Part shown: in pieces, positions 24,758 to 24,764 of the stretch
Position numbering within the stretch: position 1 is the stretch's first letter
How the letters are laid out: every line of letters starts with the position of its first letter
NCBI GenBank assembly: GCA_017517815.1
Contig: JAFWYA010000049.1
Span: 1 to 24,764 of the forward strand
DNA: 24,764 bases
Reading direction: 5' to 3'
DNA from: Clostridia bacterium
GTDB taxonomy: Bacteria > Bacillota_A > Clostridia > Christensenellales > Aristaeellaceae
Notes under the pieces: generated by a model
The model's database searches: none
What the model was told of the DNA's origin: nothing
What the model saw: only the letters and a program-made list of their open reading frames with translations
Made by a program: the position numbers and the translations under genes

Positions 24758-24764
24758 ATGGCAA
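24758..24764 (+). CDS. tnpA: IS200-like transposase TnpA, first codons only
   Basis: Only ATG GCA and one further base are inside the window. The ATG follows AAAAGGAGGT (24741-24750) by 7 bases. The assignment rests on the IS200-like leader and the Met-Ala start common in these Y1 HUH transposases, since no protein motif is visible. Confidence 0.6.

Larger units (their letters stand above)
24636..24764 (+). mobile_element. Left end of an IS200-like element (IS200/IS605 family)
   Basis: The region starts with an end hairpin, AACCCCACGC-TAG-GCGTGGGGTT (24636-24658), followed by TCAGAAAAGCTTATAGC and a leader ending in AAAAGGAGGT and ATGGCA. Subterminal hairpins without terminal inverted repeats are typical for this single-strand transposing family. 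The exact end of the element cannot be fixed; it probably lies between the terminator T-run (24625) and 24636. The rest runs off the window. Confidence 0.75.

Overview
The window looks like chromosomal DNA from a gut-type Clostridia (Firmicutes) genome, possibly a metagenome-assembled one. The evidence is a moderately GC-rich sequence with strong AGGAGG ribosome binding sites, frequent GTG/TTG starts, tRNAs with encoded CCA ends, a zinc-type L28, a pepP-efp-CD1247 cluster and a stand-alone LUD protein. I cannot assign genus or species. Most of the window is ordinary housekeeping and carbohydrate-use chromosome. I did not find a convincing new defence, mobile or biosynthetic system.

Layout. 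Positions 1-420 hold a DUF1667 protein, the tail of an operon that starts outside the window. Positions 422-2801 hold a clan GH-A glycoside hydrolase divergent from an AraC regulator. Positions 2855-3344 hold a five-tRNA operon (Val-Asp-Phe-Gly-Cys) on the minus strand with its own promoter and terminator. Positions 3405-5711 hold a plus-strand operon: LUD protein, GNAT acetyltransferase, AlkP-superfamily phosphohydrolase. Positions 5714-8643 hold a minus-strand operon: ECF S component (probably for pantothenate), type III pantothenate kinase, homoserine dehydrogenase. It has a consensus-like promoter and a 10-bp stem at the 5' end of the transcript. Positions 8654-13536 hold a YicI-like GH31 alpha-xylosidase divergent from a GH42 beta-galactosidase, which is followed by a GNAT protein. 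Positions 13583-16128 hold, all on the minus strand, a MATE transporter, ribosomal protein L28 and a methyltransferase. Positions 16219-17686 hold an ECF sigma factor with an overlapping membrane-anchored gene, a probable anti-sigma factor. Positions 17687-17780 hold three hairpins in a row. Then come lepA (TTG start), a second AraC regulator divergent from an MFS transporter, the CD1247/efp/pepP operon (pepP also with a TTG start), a DUF188 protein and, at the right edge, the left end of an IS200-like insertion sequence.

How the genes work together. Two sugar loci (GH-A plus AraC; GH31 plus GH42) point to use of plant or host glycans, with alpha-xylosides and beta-galactosides the most likely products to be cleaved. 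The ECF S component and CoaX would import and phosphorylate pantothenate for coenzyme A synthesis; homoserine dehydrogenase shares the transcript for reasons not obvious from sequence. LepA, EF-P, L28 and the tRNAs are translation functions. The most useful points for follow-up are the structured leader of the pantothenate operon, the Cys/Asp-rich insert in the CD1247 protein, the paired 13-bp direct repeats between the second araC gene and the MFS gene, the triple hairpin behind lepA, and the sequestered ribosome binding site of the IS200-like element.
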